The notes under the pieces: model-generated
What the model saw: only the letters and a program-made list of their open reading frames with translations
Databases searched by the model: none
What the model was told of the DNA's origin: nothing
Position numbers and translations under genes: made by a program
From: CAG-390 sp045644325
GTDB lineage: Bacteria > Bacillota > Clostridia > Oscillospirales > CAG-272
Direction of reading: 5' to 3'
Length of the DNA: 32,288 nucleotides
Assembly: GCA_045644325.1 (NCBI GenBank)
Contig: JAZRGT010000064.1
Location: forward strand, 1-32,288
Shown: positions 8,591 to 16,390 of the stretch, in pieces
How positions within the stretch are numbered: position 1 is the stretch's first letter
Layout of the letters: each line of letters starts with the position of its first letter

Positions 8591-8616
8591 GAACCGCAGG
8601 GCGTGCCCTGCGGTTC
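8591..8616 (+). terminator. Terminator of surface gene B
   Basis: The same GAACCGCAGGGC / GCCCTGCGGTTC stem as after gene A, here with only GT between the arms, followed by TTTAATG. Confidence 0.85.
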
Positions 8617-8664
8617 TTTAATGTATTAATGTATGTGATATTGCACAAAAATAATCTTGTATAA

Positions 8665-8680
8665 TTGTATAATTATACAA
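8665..8680. promoter_or_regulatory. Palindrome upstream of surface gene C
   Basis: A second copy of the perfect palindrome TTGTATAATTATACAA, at the same distance (37 nt) upstream of the -35 box as in gene B. Confidence 0.45.
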
Positions 8681-8717
8681 AATAGTCATTTGACACTTTA
8701 AGTTTGATTCAATTTAC

Positions 8718-8746
8718 TTGACAACAGTGGCAAAGTGTGCTAAAAT
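8718..8746 (+). promoter_or_regulatory. Promoter of surface protein C
   Basis: TTGACA (8718-8723), a 17-nt spacer with GCAAAGTGTG, and TAAAAT (8741-8746), 36 nt before the ATG at 8783. Confidence 0.85.
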
Positions 8747-8782
8747 TAATTACCTTATATTAATTTAAGAAAGGGCAAAATC

Positions 8783-10810
8783 ATGAAAAAGACACTTTCC
8801 ATCATCCTTGCGCTTGTTATGATCCTTTCGATGAGCATGGTCTCGGTTTACGCCGAGGACGTTCTCCTCATCGCTCCGAATCCCAACAGCGCTCCCGAAG
8901 GCACCGCTATCACTAACGAGGCTGAGTTCCTCGCTATGGCGGCAGACGGCAAGTACTACCTTGCTAACGACATCACCCTCACCGCTCCCTACGCTCAGGC
9001 GTTCACCGGTACTTTCGACGGTAACGGCAAGACCGTAACCGTTTCTCAGCCTATGTTCGCTGACTTCGGCGGTACCGCTAAGAACCTCGTTATCGAGGGC
9101 TCCATCACCGCTCTCGGCGCTGATGCAGAGATCGCTCTCTTCACCGCAGAGGGTGCACGCGGTGCAGTTGCTGCTACCATTAAGGGCGAAGCTACCGTTG
9201 TTTTCGAGAACATCAAGAACAACGCAAGCGTTTCCGCTATCGGTAACATTCCCGACAGTGACGACTGCGCAGGCGGTATCGTTGGTCTTATCAACAACGC
9301 TGCTGCAAACGTAACCTTCATCAACTGTGAAAACAACGCTGCTATCACCGGTCTCAACCAGATCGGCGGTATCGCAGGCTTCATCAAGGCTGCTGCTTCC
9401 GTTACCTTCGACGGCTGTGTAAACAACGGCGAGATCAAGGAAACCGGCACCAGCGCATACAGCGCAGGTATCGTTTGCCGCTCCGACTCTGAGCTCACCA
9501 CCTTCAAGGGCTGTGTAAACAACGGTACCGTTTCCGCAGGTAAGGACCAGGCAGGCGGTATGCTTGCATACGCAGCAAAGGGCTCCTTCGTTGTTGACGG
9601 CTGTGTAAACAACGGTACTATCGCTCCTACCGTAGGTAAGGCTGCAGGTATCGTTGCTAACATCAACTGCAACGACGCAAGCGGTGCAAAGGGCTACTAC
9701 GTAACCATCACCAACTGTGTAAACAACGGTAAAATCACCGCAGGCGGCGACGCTCAGTACGCTGCAGGTATCGCTTCCACCGTTCAGAACAACCTCGCAT
9801 TCACCGTTGCAAACTGTGTAAACTACGGTGAGATCAACGGTACTCACGACTCCGGCGGTATCATCGGTCACACCACTCAGGCTATCATGAAGCTCTCCCT
9901 CTGCGAGAACTTCGGTAAGGTTACCACCACCAGCGATCAGTACGCAGGCGGTATCATCGGTTACGCTTGGGGTACCAAGCAGACCGCTTACTCTGCAGAA
10001 ACCTTCGATTACACCAACATCGTTGAATTCAACATCAACCACGCTGACATCACCGGCGACCTCCGTACCGGCGGTATCGTAGGCTCCTTCGGCGCATCCG
10101 ACTCCCGCGGTATCTGGCTCTGCCAGTACAACATCAACCTCGGTAACGTTACCTGTATGGGTACCGGCACCTCCGAGTCCGCTAACTCTGCAGGCGGTAT
10201 CGTAGGCTACGCTTACGGCTCCGGCACTGTTGCTTGCGCTTACATTATGAACAACCTCAACCTCGGTAATGTTGAGAACAAGAGCACTGATAAGGGCGTA
10301 GCTTCCTACATCCTTGGTTACATCAGCTCCAACGGTCTCTCCAAGATCACCGGCAACACCGCTTCCGGTACCGTTACCGCTGCAAACGGCAATGCATTCG
10401 CATTCGGTTGGAACAACAACGAGAAGTACATCTTCCTTGATTGCTCCGGCAACACCATCCCCGCTGATTGCACTCTTCCCTTCACTCGTGAGCTTGGCGC
10501 AACTGACAAGGTTTACGAGGTTGGCGCATTCGATATGGCTAAGCTTGTAAGCGGCGAGTACGTTTACAACCTCAACCAGGCTGCAGGCAAGGACGTTGTT
10601 TATATGACCGTTAACGGCACTGACTTCGAGCCCACCGTTATCGCTGACGAAGAAAAGGCAGTTATCAAGAACGCTGACGGCACATTCGGCAACCCCGTTG
10701 TTGAAATTCCCGAGGCTCCTAACGGCGGCGACTCCGCAGTTATCTTCGCTATCATCACTGTTATCTCCATCCTCGGAGTTGCAGTTGTTGCAAAGAGACG
10801 CGAGTTCTGA
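8783..10810 (+). CDS. Secreted repeat surface protein C (longest of the array)
   Basis: The 675-aa paralogue of A, B and D starts MKKTLSIILALVMILSMSMV with likely cleavage near VYA. Unlike A and B it carries a short extra segment (EDVLLIAPNPNS) before the shared APEGTAI module. It has the largest number of rungs (about thirteen), many with the phrase C-V-N-N-G (GCVNNGTVSAGKDQAGGMLA, ITNCVNNGKITAGGDAQYAA), so the predicted solenoid is longer. The end is IPEAPNGGDSAVIF, the hydrophobic helix and KRREF, almost identical in DNA to gene B. The ATG at 8783 follows GAAAGGG. Coding sequence is strongly biased to a few codons (GGC/GGT, ACC, AAC, GTA/GTT), as in A, B and D, suggesting high expression. 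The function is unknown. Confidence 0.85.
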   Translation: MKKTLSIILALVMILSMSMVSVYAEDVLLIAPNPNSAPEGTAITNEAEFLAMAADGKYYLANDITLTAPYAQAFTGTFDGNGKTVTVSQPMFADFGGTAKNLVIEGSITALGADAEIALFTAEGARGAVAATIKGEATVVFENIKNNASVSAIGNIPDSDDCAGGIVGLINNAAANVTFINCENNAAITGLNQIGGIAGFIKAAASVTFDGCVNNGEIKETGTSAYSAGIVCRSDSELTTFKGCVNNGTVSAGKDQAGGMLAYAAKGSFVVDGCVNNGTIAPTVGKAAGIVANINCNDASGAKGYYVTITNCVNNGKITAGGDAQYAAGIASTVQNNLAFTVANCVNYGEINGTHDSGGIIGHTTQAIMKLSLCENFGKVTTTSDQYAGGIIGYAWGTKQTAYSAETFDYTNIVEFNINHADITGDLRTGGIVGSFGASDSRGIWLCQYNINLGNVTCMGTGTSESANSAGGIVGYAYGSGTVACAYIMNNLNLGNVENKSTDKGVASYILGYISSNGLSKITGNTASGTVTAANGNAFAFGWNNNEKYIFLDCSGNTIPADCTLPFTRELGATDKVYEVGAFDMAKLVSGEYVYNLNQAAGKDVVYMTVNGTDFEPTVIADEEKAVIKNADGTFGNPVVEIPEAPNGGDSAVIFAIITVISILGVAVVAKRREF

Positions 10811-10830
10811 TTAAATTAAACACTCAATCA

Positions 10831-10858
10831 AGCCATCCGCGCACTGTCGCGGATGGCT
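10831..10858 (+). terminator. Terminator of surface gene C
   Basis: An 11-bp perfect stem (AGCCATCCGCG / CGCGGATGGCT) with a 6-nt loop is followed by a T run (TTTTTCC). The sequence differs from the A and B terminators. Confidence 0.9.
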
Positions 10859-10952
10859 TTTTCCTATCGTCAAATTGCACAATTCGCTACGATGAAATAT
10901 GTATACTCTTACAAATGTTGTTTAGTATATAGGCGTAATTATCTATAATTAC

Positions 10953-10981
10953 TTGACTTTTGTGCAAAGTTGTGTTAAAAT
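10953..10981 (+). promoter_or_regulatory. Promoter of surface protein D
   Basis: TTGACT (10953-10958), a 17-nt spacer and TAAAAT (10976-10981). The spacer keeps GCAAAGT and TGTG although the flanks have diverged from the B and C promoters. Confidence 0.8.
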
Positions 10982-11028
10982 TAGTTATCTCAATTTTATG
11001 AGAAAATTTCTCAGGAAAGGTCCAAAAA

Positions 11029-12894
11029 ATGAAAAAGACTCTCTCGGTCATTCTGACCATCTGCATGATCCTCTCGATCTGCTCCTTCTACGTTTCCGCG
11101 GCTCCTCAGGGCACCGCGATCACAAATGAAGCCGAATTCCTCGCTATGAAAGAGGACGGCGCTTACTACCTTGCTAATGACATCACTGTTACTAAATCCT
11201 ACGAGGGTTTGTTCACCGGCGTTTTCGACGGTAACGGCAAGACCGTAACCGTTTCCGAGCCTATGTTCCTTGAGTTCTGCGGCACCGGTATGAACCTCAC
11301 CATCGAAGGTACCGTAGTTGCTGACCACGCTAAGGACAACGGCTACTGGGCACGCGGTGCGTTCGCTTGTATGGCTTCCGGCGACGGTATGGTTACTCTC
11401 TACAACATCGTTAACAACGCTAACGTAACCGGTTTTGCAGAAGAGGACACCGCAGCTTACCCCTCTCTTCTCGGCAACTCTTACACCGGCGGTATCCTCG
11501 GATCATTTGACAACAAGTCTGTAGGAACTGCGGCTTCCATCCAGATCATCAACTGTGTAAACAACGGTAACGTAAAGGGCTACCACTGCGCAGGCGGTAT
11601 CACCGGTATCCTCTACGTAAACGACTCCTCCTACTCCGGAGAAATGACCGCAACCGTTACCAACTGCACCAACAACGGTTCGGTTGAGAGCTTCAACAAC
11701 TACACCGGCGGTATGGTTGGACGTGTTTACTATTGCGTAGAAGCTCTGTTCACCGGCTGTATCAACAACGGTTCCGTTCATAGCTACGGCAACACCGGCG
11801 GTATCGTTGGCCACACCACCAACTCCTCCCTCATCATGCGCGTATGCCAGAACAACGGTACTATCACCACCTCCGACGCCGCTGAATCGACTGCTTACGC
11901 AGGCGGTCTTCTCGGCTACGGCCAGGGCACCAAGGACGCCAACAGCGCGGCTGAAACCGGTACGTACGCAAACCTCGTTGAATACTGCATCAACACCGGT
12001 AGCGTTTCCGGTCAGCGCAGAACCGGCGGTATCATCGGTTCTACCGGCGCGGACGGCGCATTCGGTCTCTCCCTCACCCGTTACTGCATCAACACCGGTT
12101 CAGTTGTAAACAAGGGTATTGGTACTTCCCATGCACAGTGTAACGCAGGCGGTATCCAGGGCTACGGCTACGGCTCCAAGACCAACGAGTACGCGTTCGT
12201 TACCAACTGTATCAACGCCGGCATCGTCGAGTCTCTTAACGCAGAATTCGGTATCGCAGCTCACTTCCTCGGCTACATCAGCTCCAACTACGCTATCATC
12301 GCCGACAACTTCGCAATCGGTACCCTCAGCTCCGCTGCAGGTAAGGAATACGCTCTCGGTTGGAACAATGCAGGCGTTTACGACATCGCTACCTCCAACA
12401 ACAAGATCCCCGCTACCAACACTCATAAGCTCGCTTACGAGAACGGTAACGAAGAAGGCACCTTCAACACCGGCGTAGTTGACGAGTCATATCTCCTCCT
12501 CGGCGACGCTATCAAGGACTTCAACGCAGCTTACAAGGCAGCTACCGGCGCTACCTCCGATGCAATAACCATGACCATCGACGGCACCTTCCATCCCAAC
12601 ATCGTAGTTCTTGAAGCAACTGCTCCCGAGATCACCTACCCCGAGGTTAACGAAACTCCCGAAACCACCGCTGCTCCCGAGACCACCAAGGCTCCCGAAA
12701 CCGAGGCTCCCGTAGAGACCACCGAGGCTCCCGCAGAGACCGAGGCTCCCGTAGAGACTGATGCTCCCGCAACTCAGGCTCCCGAAACCGATGCTCCCAA
12801 GGAGGGCGGATGCGGCTCTATGATCGCAGGCGGCGCAGTTCTCGCTATCATCTGCCTCGCGGCAGTTCCCATGGTTAAGAAGAACCGCGACTAA
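11029..12894 (+). CDS. Secreted repeat surface protein D with TPE-rich stalk and GGCGS anchor
   Basis: The 621-aa protein shares the signal peptide style (MKKTLSVILTICMILSICSF) and N-terminal module (YYLANDITV ... GNGKTVTVSEPMF) with A-C. It has about nine rungs (CVNNGNVKGYHCAGGITGIL and similar). Its C-terminal third differs: after the solenoid comes a stalk of about 55 residues rich in Thr, Pro and Glu with repeated APET/APVET units. It ends KEGGCGSMIAGG, a hydrophobic helix and KKNRD. GGCGS-helix-basic tails are common in secreted proteins of Clostridia and imply membrane retention rather than sortase linkage. The ATG follows GGAAAGG about 11 nt upstream. The protein is predicted to stand away from the membrane on its stalk. 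It may be the oldest diverged member of the array; the function is unknown. Confidence 0.85.
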   Translation: MKKTLSVILTICMILSICSFYVSAAPQGTAITNEAEFLAMKEDGAYYLANDITVTKSYEGLFTGVFDGNGKTVTVSEPMFLEFCGTGMNLTIEGTVVADHAKDNGYWARGAFACMASGDGMVTLYNIVNNANVTGFAEEDTAAYPSLLGNSYTGGILGSFDNKSVGTAASIQIINCVNNGNVKGYHCAGGITGILYVNDSSYSGEMTATVTNCTNNGSVESFNNYTGGMVGRVYYCVEALFTGCINNGSVHSYGNTGGIVGHTTNSSLIMRVCQNNGTITTSDAAESTAYAGGLLGYGQGTKDANSAAETGTYANLVEYCINTGSVSGQRRTGGIIGSTGADGAFGLSLTRYCINTGSVVNKGIGTSHAQCNAGGIQGYGYGSKTNEYAFVTNCINAGIVESLNAEFGIAAHFLGYISSNYAIIADNFAIGTLSSAAGKEYALGWNNAGVYDIATSNNKIPATNTHKLAYENGNEEGTFNTGVVDESYLLLGDAIKDFNAAYKAATGATSDAITMTIDGTFHPNIVVLEATAPEITYPEVNETPETTAAPETTKAPETEAPVETTEAPAETEAPVETDAPATQAPETDAPKEGGCGSMIAGGAVLAIICLAAVPMVKKNRD

Positions 12895-12909
12895 TATACA
12901 TATTTAAAT

Positions 12910-12935
12910 AAGACCGACTCCTCGGAGTCGGTCTT
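12910..12935 (+). terminator. Terminator of surface gene D
   Basis: An 11-bp perfect stem (AAGACCGACTC / GAGTCGGTCTT) with a 4-nt loop, followed by ATTTTC. Confidence 0.85.
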
Positions 12936-12972
12936 ATTTTCTATTTTCAATAAGATTTGAGAATTAATTTTG

Positions 12973-13001
12973 TTGACTTAATATAAATAATATGGTATAA
13001 T
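12973..13001 (+). promoter_or_regulatory. Promoter of the enoate reductase-aconitase X operon
   Basis: TTGACT (12973-12978), a 17-nt spacer and a consensus TATAAT (12996-13001), 33 nt before the ATG at 13035. Confidence 0.85.
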
Positions 13002-13034
13002 TAAACTATATTATAATATAAGGAGATCAATCCT

Positions 13035-15101
13035 ATGAACAACCTTGACAAGAAATACGAGGCGTTGTTTACCCCTTGGAAGGTCGGCAACGTCGAGATC
13101 AAAAACCGTATCGTAATGTGCCCAATGGGCGGAACCTCCCTCTTTGGTTGGTTTGAGCTCGGCGGATGCCATTTCGACAAGGAGGCGGCAAAGCTTTTCC
13201 TTGAAAGAGCACAGAACAACGTAGGTCTTATCATCCCCGGCATCGCACCCCTTCGAGATACCTTCTGGGGCAAGTGGCTCTGGCAGAATCCGAAAATGTT
13301 CGAGGACCTCAAGATCTTCATGGACGAAATCCACAAGACGGGTGCAAAGCTCTTCGTTCAGCTCACCGCGGGCATGGGTCGTTCCTGGGCGATCACCGAG
13401 CTTGTTGCTCCCCTTCACAAGAATAAATTCACCCGCGCGCTTATCAAGCCCATCATCGACACCAATCATGAGCTTGCTTGCCCCTCGCCCCAGCCTTCCC
13501 GTTGGGCGCACGACATCACCTGCCCCGAGATGACCGTTCATCAGATTCACGAGATCATCGAGGCTTTTGCAAAGACCGCAAAGCTCTGCATGGATGCGGG
13601 CGTTGACGGCGTTGAGGTTCACGCGGTTCACGAGGGTTACCTCCTTGACCAGTTTGCAATTGAGTTCTTCAACAAGCGTACCGACAACTACGGCGGAAGC
13701 TTTGAGAACAGATACCGTTTTGCCGTTGAAGTTGTTGAGGCAATCAAGGAAGCTTGCGGCAAGGACTTCCCCGTTTCGCTCCGTTACTCCGTAGAGTCCA
13801 AGATGAAGGGCTTCTGCGAGGGTGCAATGCCCGGCGAGGAATACATCGAGGTCGGACGTAATATGGAGGAATCCGAAAAGGCTGCAAAGTACCTTCAGGA
13901 TGCCGGCTACGATATGCTCAACGCCGACAACGGCACCTACGACTCCTGGTACTGGGCACATCCGCCTATGTATATGCCCCAGAACTGCAACCTTGAGGAC
14001 GTTGCGCACATCAAAAAGTTCGTTGACATTCCCGTCGTTTGCGCGGGACGTATGGAGCCCGACGTCGGAGCGCAGGCTATTGCCGAGGGCAAGATCGACG
14101 GTATGGGCGTTGCGCGTCAGTTCCTGACCGACCCCGAATGGATCACCAAGCTGATCGAAAACCGCATCGAGGACATCAAGCCCTGCATCTGCTGTCACGC
14201 AGGATGCTTCAACTTCTCTTCCTCAAAGGGTCACGCAAACACTCAGGATCTTACCGACACCATGGGACTTGCGCGCTGTGCGCTCAATCCTATGACGATG
14301 CAGTCGAAGAAATACAACATTCAGCCCGCGAAGAAGGCTAAGAAAATCGCCGTCATCGGCGGCGGTATCGGCGGTATGGAAGCCGCTATCGTATGCGCGA
14401 AGCGCGGACACAGCGTAACTCTCTACGAGAAGTCGGGCGAGCTTGGCGGCGTATTCATCGCGGCGGCATCTCCCTCCTTCAAGGAAAAAGACCGCGATCT
14501 GATCGCGTGGTACAAGAGAGAGATCGCACGTTATTCCTCTATCGAGGTCAAGCTCAACACCGAGATCACCGACGTAAAGTCCCTCGGCGCAGATGAGGTA
14601 ATCGTTGCAACCGGTGCAAAGGCAAAGAGAATTCCGATCCCCGGCGTAGAAAAGTCGATCGAAGCGGTTGATTTCCTGCTCGGCAAGAAGGAAGTCGGCG
14701 AAAAGGTCGTCGTCATCGGCGGCGGACTTACCGGATGCGAGATCGCATACGAGCTCTTCCTCAAGGGTAAGAAGCCCGCTATCGTTGAGATGATGGACGA
14801 TCTCATCGTCACCCCCGGCATTTGTCTTGCAAACACCTCCTACCTCCGCGACTGCTTCAAGGCTAACAAACTTCCCGTTTACCTTGAAACCGGCGTTCGT
14901 GAGATCAAGGACGGATGCGTAGTCGTTGCCGACAAGGAAGGCAAGACCTTCGAGATTGAGGCTGATTCGGTCATTCTCTCTGTCGGTTACAATCCCGCTC
15001 CCGTCGAAACCAAGGGCGTTCACGTTATCGGTGATGCGCAGAAGGTCGGCAACCTCCGCTCCGTAATCTGGGGCGCTTGGGACGTGGCAACAAAGATTTA
15101 A
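13035..15101 (+). CDS. 2-enoate reductase/NADH:flavin oxidoreductase-type flavoprotein (OYE, 4Fe-4S, FAD)
   Basis: The 688-aa protein has the layout of 2-enoate reductase, 2,4-dienoyl-CoA reductase and BaiCD. An N-terminal FMN barrel (residues 1-375) includes MCPMGGT near residue 30, EVHAVHEGYLLDQF (195-207) and DNYGGSFENRYRF (217-229). An iron-sulfur site follows: Cys384, Cys387, Cys391 and Cys415. Then come a Rossmann domain with GGGIGG (442-447) and an inserted one with GGGLTG (562-567) for FAD and NAD(P)H. The gap before the fourth Cys is 23 residues rather than the usual 11-12, so this loop is enlarged. It should reduce an activated C=C bond with NADH in the cytoplasm. The start is set by AAGGAG upstream. 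It is followed after 12 nt by aconitase X genes, so its substrate may be their dehydration product. Confidence 0.88.
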   Translation: MNNLDKKYEALFTPWKVGNVEIKNRIVMCPMGGTSLFGWFELGGCHFDKEAAKLFLERAQNNVGLIIPGIAPLRDTFWGKWLWQNPKMFEDLKIFMDEIHKTGAKLFVQLTAGMGRSWAITELVAPLHKNKFTRALIKPIIDTNHELACPSPQPSRWAHDITCPEMTVHQIHEIIEAFAKTAKLCMDAGVDGVEVHAVHEGYLLDQFAIEFFNKRTDNYGGSFENRYRFAVEVVEAIKEACGKDFPVSLRYSVESKMKGFCEGAMPGEEYIEVGRNMEESEKAAKYLQDAGYDMLNADNGTYDSWYWAHPPMYMPQNCNLEDVAHIKKFVDIPVVCAGRMEPDVGAQAIAEGKIDGMGVARQFLTDPEWITKLIENRIEDIKPCICCHAGCFNFSSSKGHANTQDLTDTMGLARCALNPMTMQSKKYNIQPAKKAKKIAVIGGGIGGMEAAIVCAKRGHSVTLYEKSGELGGVFIAAASPSFKEKDRDLIAWYKREIARYSSIEVKLNTEITDVKSLGADEVIVATGAKAKRIPIPGVEKSIEAVDFLLGKKEVGEKVVVIGGGLTGCEIAYELFLKGKKPAIVEMMDDLIVTPGICLANTSYLRDCFKANKLPVYLETGVREIKDGCVVVADKEGKTFEIEADSVILSVGYNPAPVETKGVHVIGDAQKVGNLRSVIWGAWDVATKI

Positions 15102-15113
15102 GGAGAAATAGAT

Positions 15114-16388
15114 ATGTATCTTAATGAAGAACAGCAGGCGATACTGAACGGCTCGCAGGGCGAGACTATGGCAAAGATTATGAAGACCATGGTTATGTTC
15201 GGTGACGCTTTCGGGGCAGAAAAAATGGTTCCCGTTACATCAAAGCATAACCACCTCGTTACCTCCTTCGGTCTGAAGGTAATGGCGCCCGTTTACGATC
15301 TTATGCAGCAGCTTCTCGACGCAGGTGTAAAGTCCTCGCAGACCTTCTCTGTCGACCCCAGACCCGTTGACAAGAACGTACCCGCAAACTTCCTTCAGAA
15401 GCTCGTTTTCAACAAGCTGATGTATACAAAACAGAATTTCTACGAGGAGCAGCTCCACAAGCTCGGTCTTATGTCGGACGATGCCTTCACCTGCGCTTGC
15501 TACCTCGATCAGGTCGGAAACGTACCGAAGAAAGGCGACGTCCTCTCTTGGGCAGAGTCATCCGCGGTCGTTTACGCCAACTCCGTCCTCGGCGCGCGTT
15601 GCAACCGTAACTCGGGAATTATGGACATCATGGGCTCGATCGTCGGCTACGTTCCCTACTTCGGTCTTCTCACCGACGAGGGCAGACGTGCAACCTGGAT
15701 CATCAAGATCGAAACCACCAAGAAGCCCGAAGCACAGCTTCTCGGCTCCGCTATCGGTATGAAGGTAATGGAAGACGTTCCCTACATTATCGGTCTTGAC
15801 AAGTGGATCGGTTCGGAGCTGAACGATTCGGCTTGCACCTACCTCAAGGATTTCGGCGCGGCAACCCCATCGAACGGTGCTGTCGGACTTTACCATATCG
15901 AAAACCTCACCCCCGAGGCAAAGGAGCAGGGCAAGTCCCTCATCGTCGAGGGCGCAAAGGAATACGTTATCACCGACGCGGAGCTTGAAAGAGTCAAGGC
16001 AAACTATCCCGTTGTCTGGAAGAATCCCGACGCTACCCCGAAGCTCTGCTTTATGGGATGCCCCCATATGTCGCTCCAGCAACTCAAGGATTGGACCGAC
16101 AAGGTCGAAGCGGGACTCAAGGAAGCGGGCAACAAGACCGTTCTCATTCCCACCGTTTTCACCGCCGCTCCCAAGGTTCTCGAGGAATTCAATAAGACCG
16201 AATATGCCGCACGCCTCAAGGCAACCGGCGTTATCACCTCTTATATCTGCCCCCTTATGTATATGAACAATCCGCTTTGCAAGAAGATGCCCGTCATCAC
16301 CTCGTCGAATAAGCTCCGCACCTACACCACCGCGCGCTACTACACCGACGACGAAATTCTTGCCGCAATCACCAAAGGAGGTAAATAA
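15114..16388 (+). CDS. Aconitase X, large (catalytic) subunit
   Basis: The 424-aa protein belongs to the aconitase X family (DUF521). Known members remove water from cis-3-hydroxy-L-proline in bacteria or from phosphomevalonate in archaea. The family hallmark SSAVVYANSVLGARCNR is at residues 149-165; many relatives have Thr where this one has Cys163. MGCPHMS (Cys316, His318) is also present, and near the C-terminus ICP (Cys379) precedes TSSNKLRTY (396-404), matching the conserved TNSxKxAHY region. The Cys positions suggest an iron-sulfur or iron centre. AAGGAG lies right at the end of the preceding gene. The small subunit follows after 2 nt, as in other split aconitase X enzymes. The pairing with an enoate reductase does not match the known proline or mevalonate contexts, so the substrate is open. 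Confidence 0.88.
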   Translation: MYLNEEQQAILNGSQGETMAKIMKTMVMFGDAFGAEKMVPVTSKHNHLVTSFGLKVMAPVYDLMQQLLDAGVKSSQTFSVDPRPVDKNVPANFLQKLVFNKLMYTKQNFYEEQLHKLGLMSDDAFTCACYLDQVGNVPKKGDVLSWAESSAVVYANSVLGARCNRNSGIMDIMGSIVGYVPYFGLLTDEGRRATWIIKIETTKKPEAQLLGSAIGMKVMEDVPYIIGLDKWIGSELNDSACTYLKDFGAATPSNGAVGLYHIENLTPEAKEQGKSLIVEGAKEYVITDAELERVKANYPVVWKNPDATPKLCFMGCPHMSLQQLKDWTDKVEAGLKEAGNKTVLIPTVFTAAPKVLEEFNKTEYAARLKATGVITSYICPLMYMNNPLCKKMPVITSSNKLRTYTTARYYTDDEILAAITKGGK

Positions 16389-16390
16389 AA

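Larger units (their letters stand above)
8491..8814 (+). repeat. Junction repeat copy 2 (end of B, intergenic, start of C)
   Basis: Nearly identical partner of 6578-6902. It spans the end of gene B, the terminator, the palindrome, the promoter and the first 32 nt of gene C. Confidence 0.85.

Noticed and set aside
8765..10042. A 425-codon minus-strand frame opposite surface gene C, and similar ones opposite B and D
   Set aside because: Repeated sequence and a biased codon set keep the opposite frame open. The products are repetitive mirror images, and no ribosome site or promoter was seen.
5039..12894. CRISPR-like or direct-repeat array suggested by recurring ACAACGG phrases
   Set aside because: The repeats are coding rungs (Asn-Asn-Gly) of the surface proteins with irregular spacing and codon-level similarity, not a CRISPR array.
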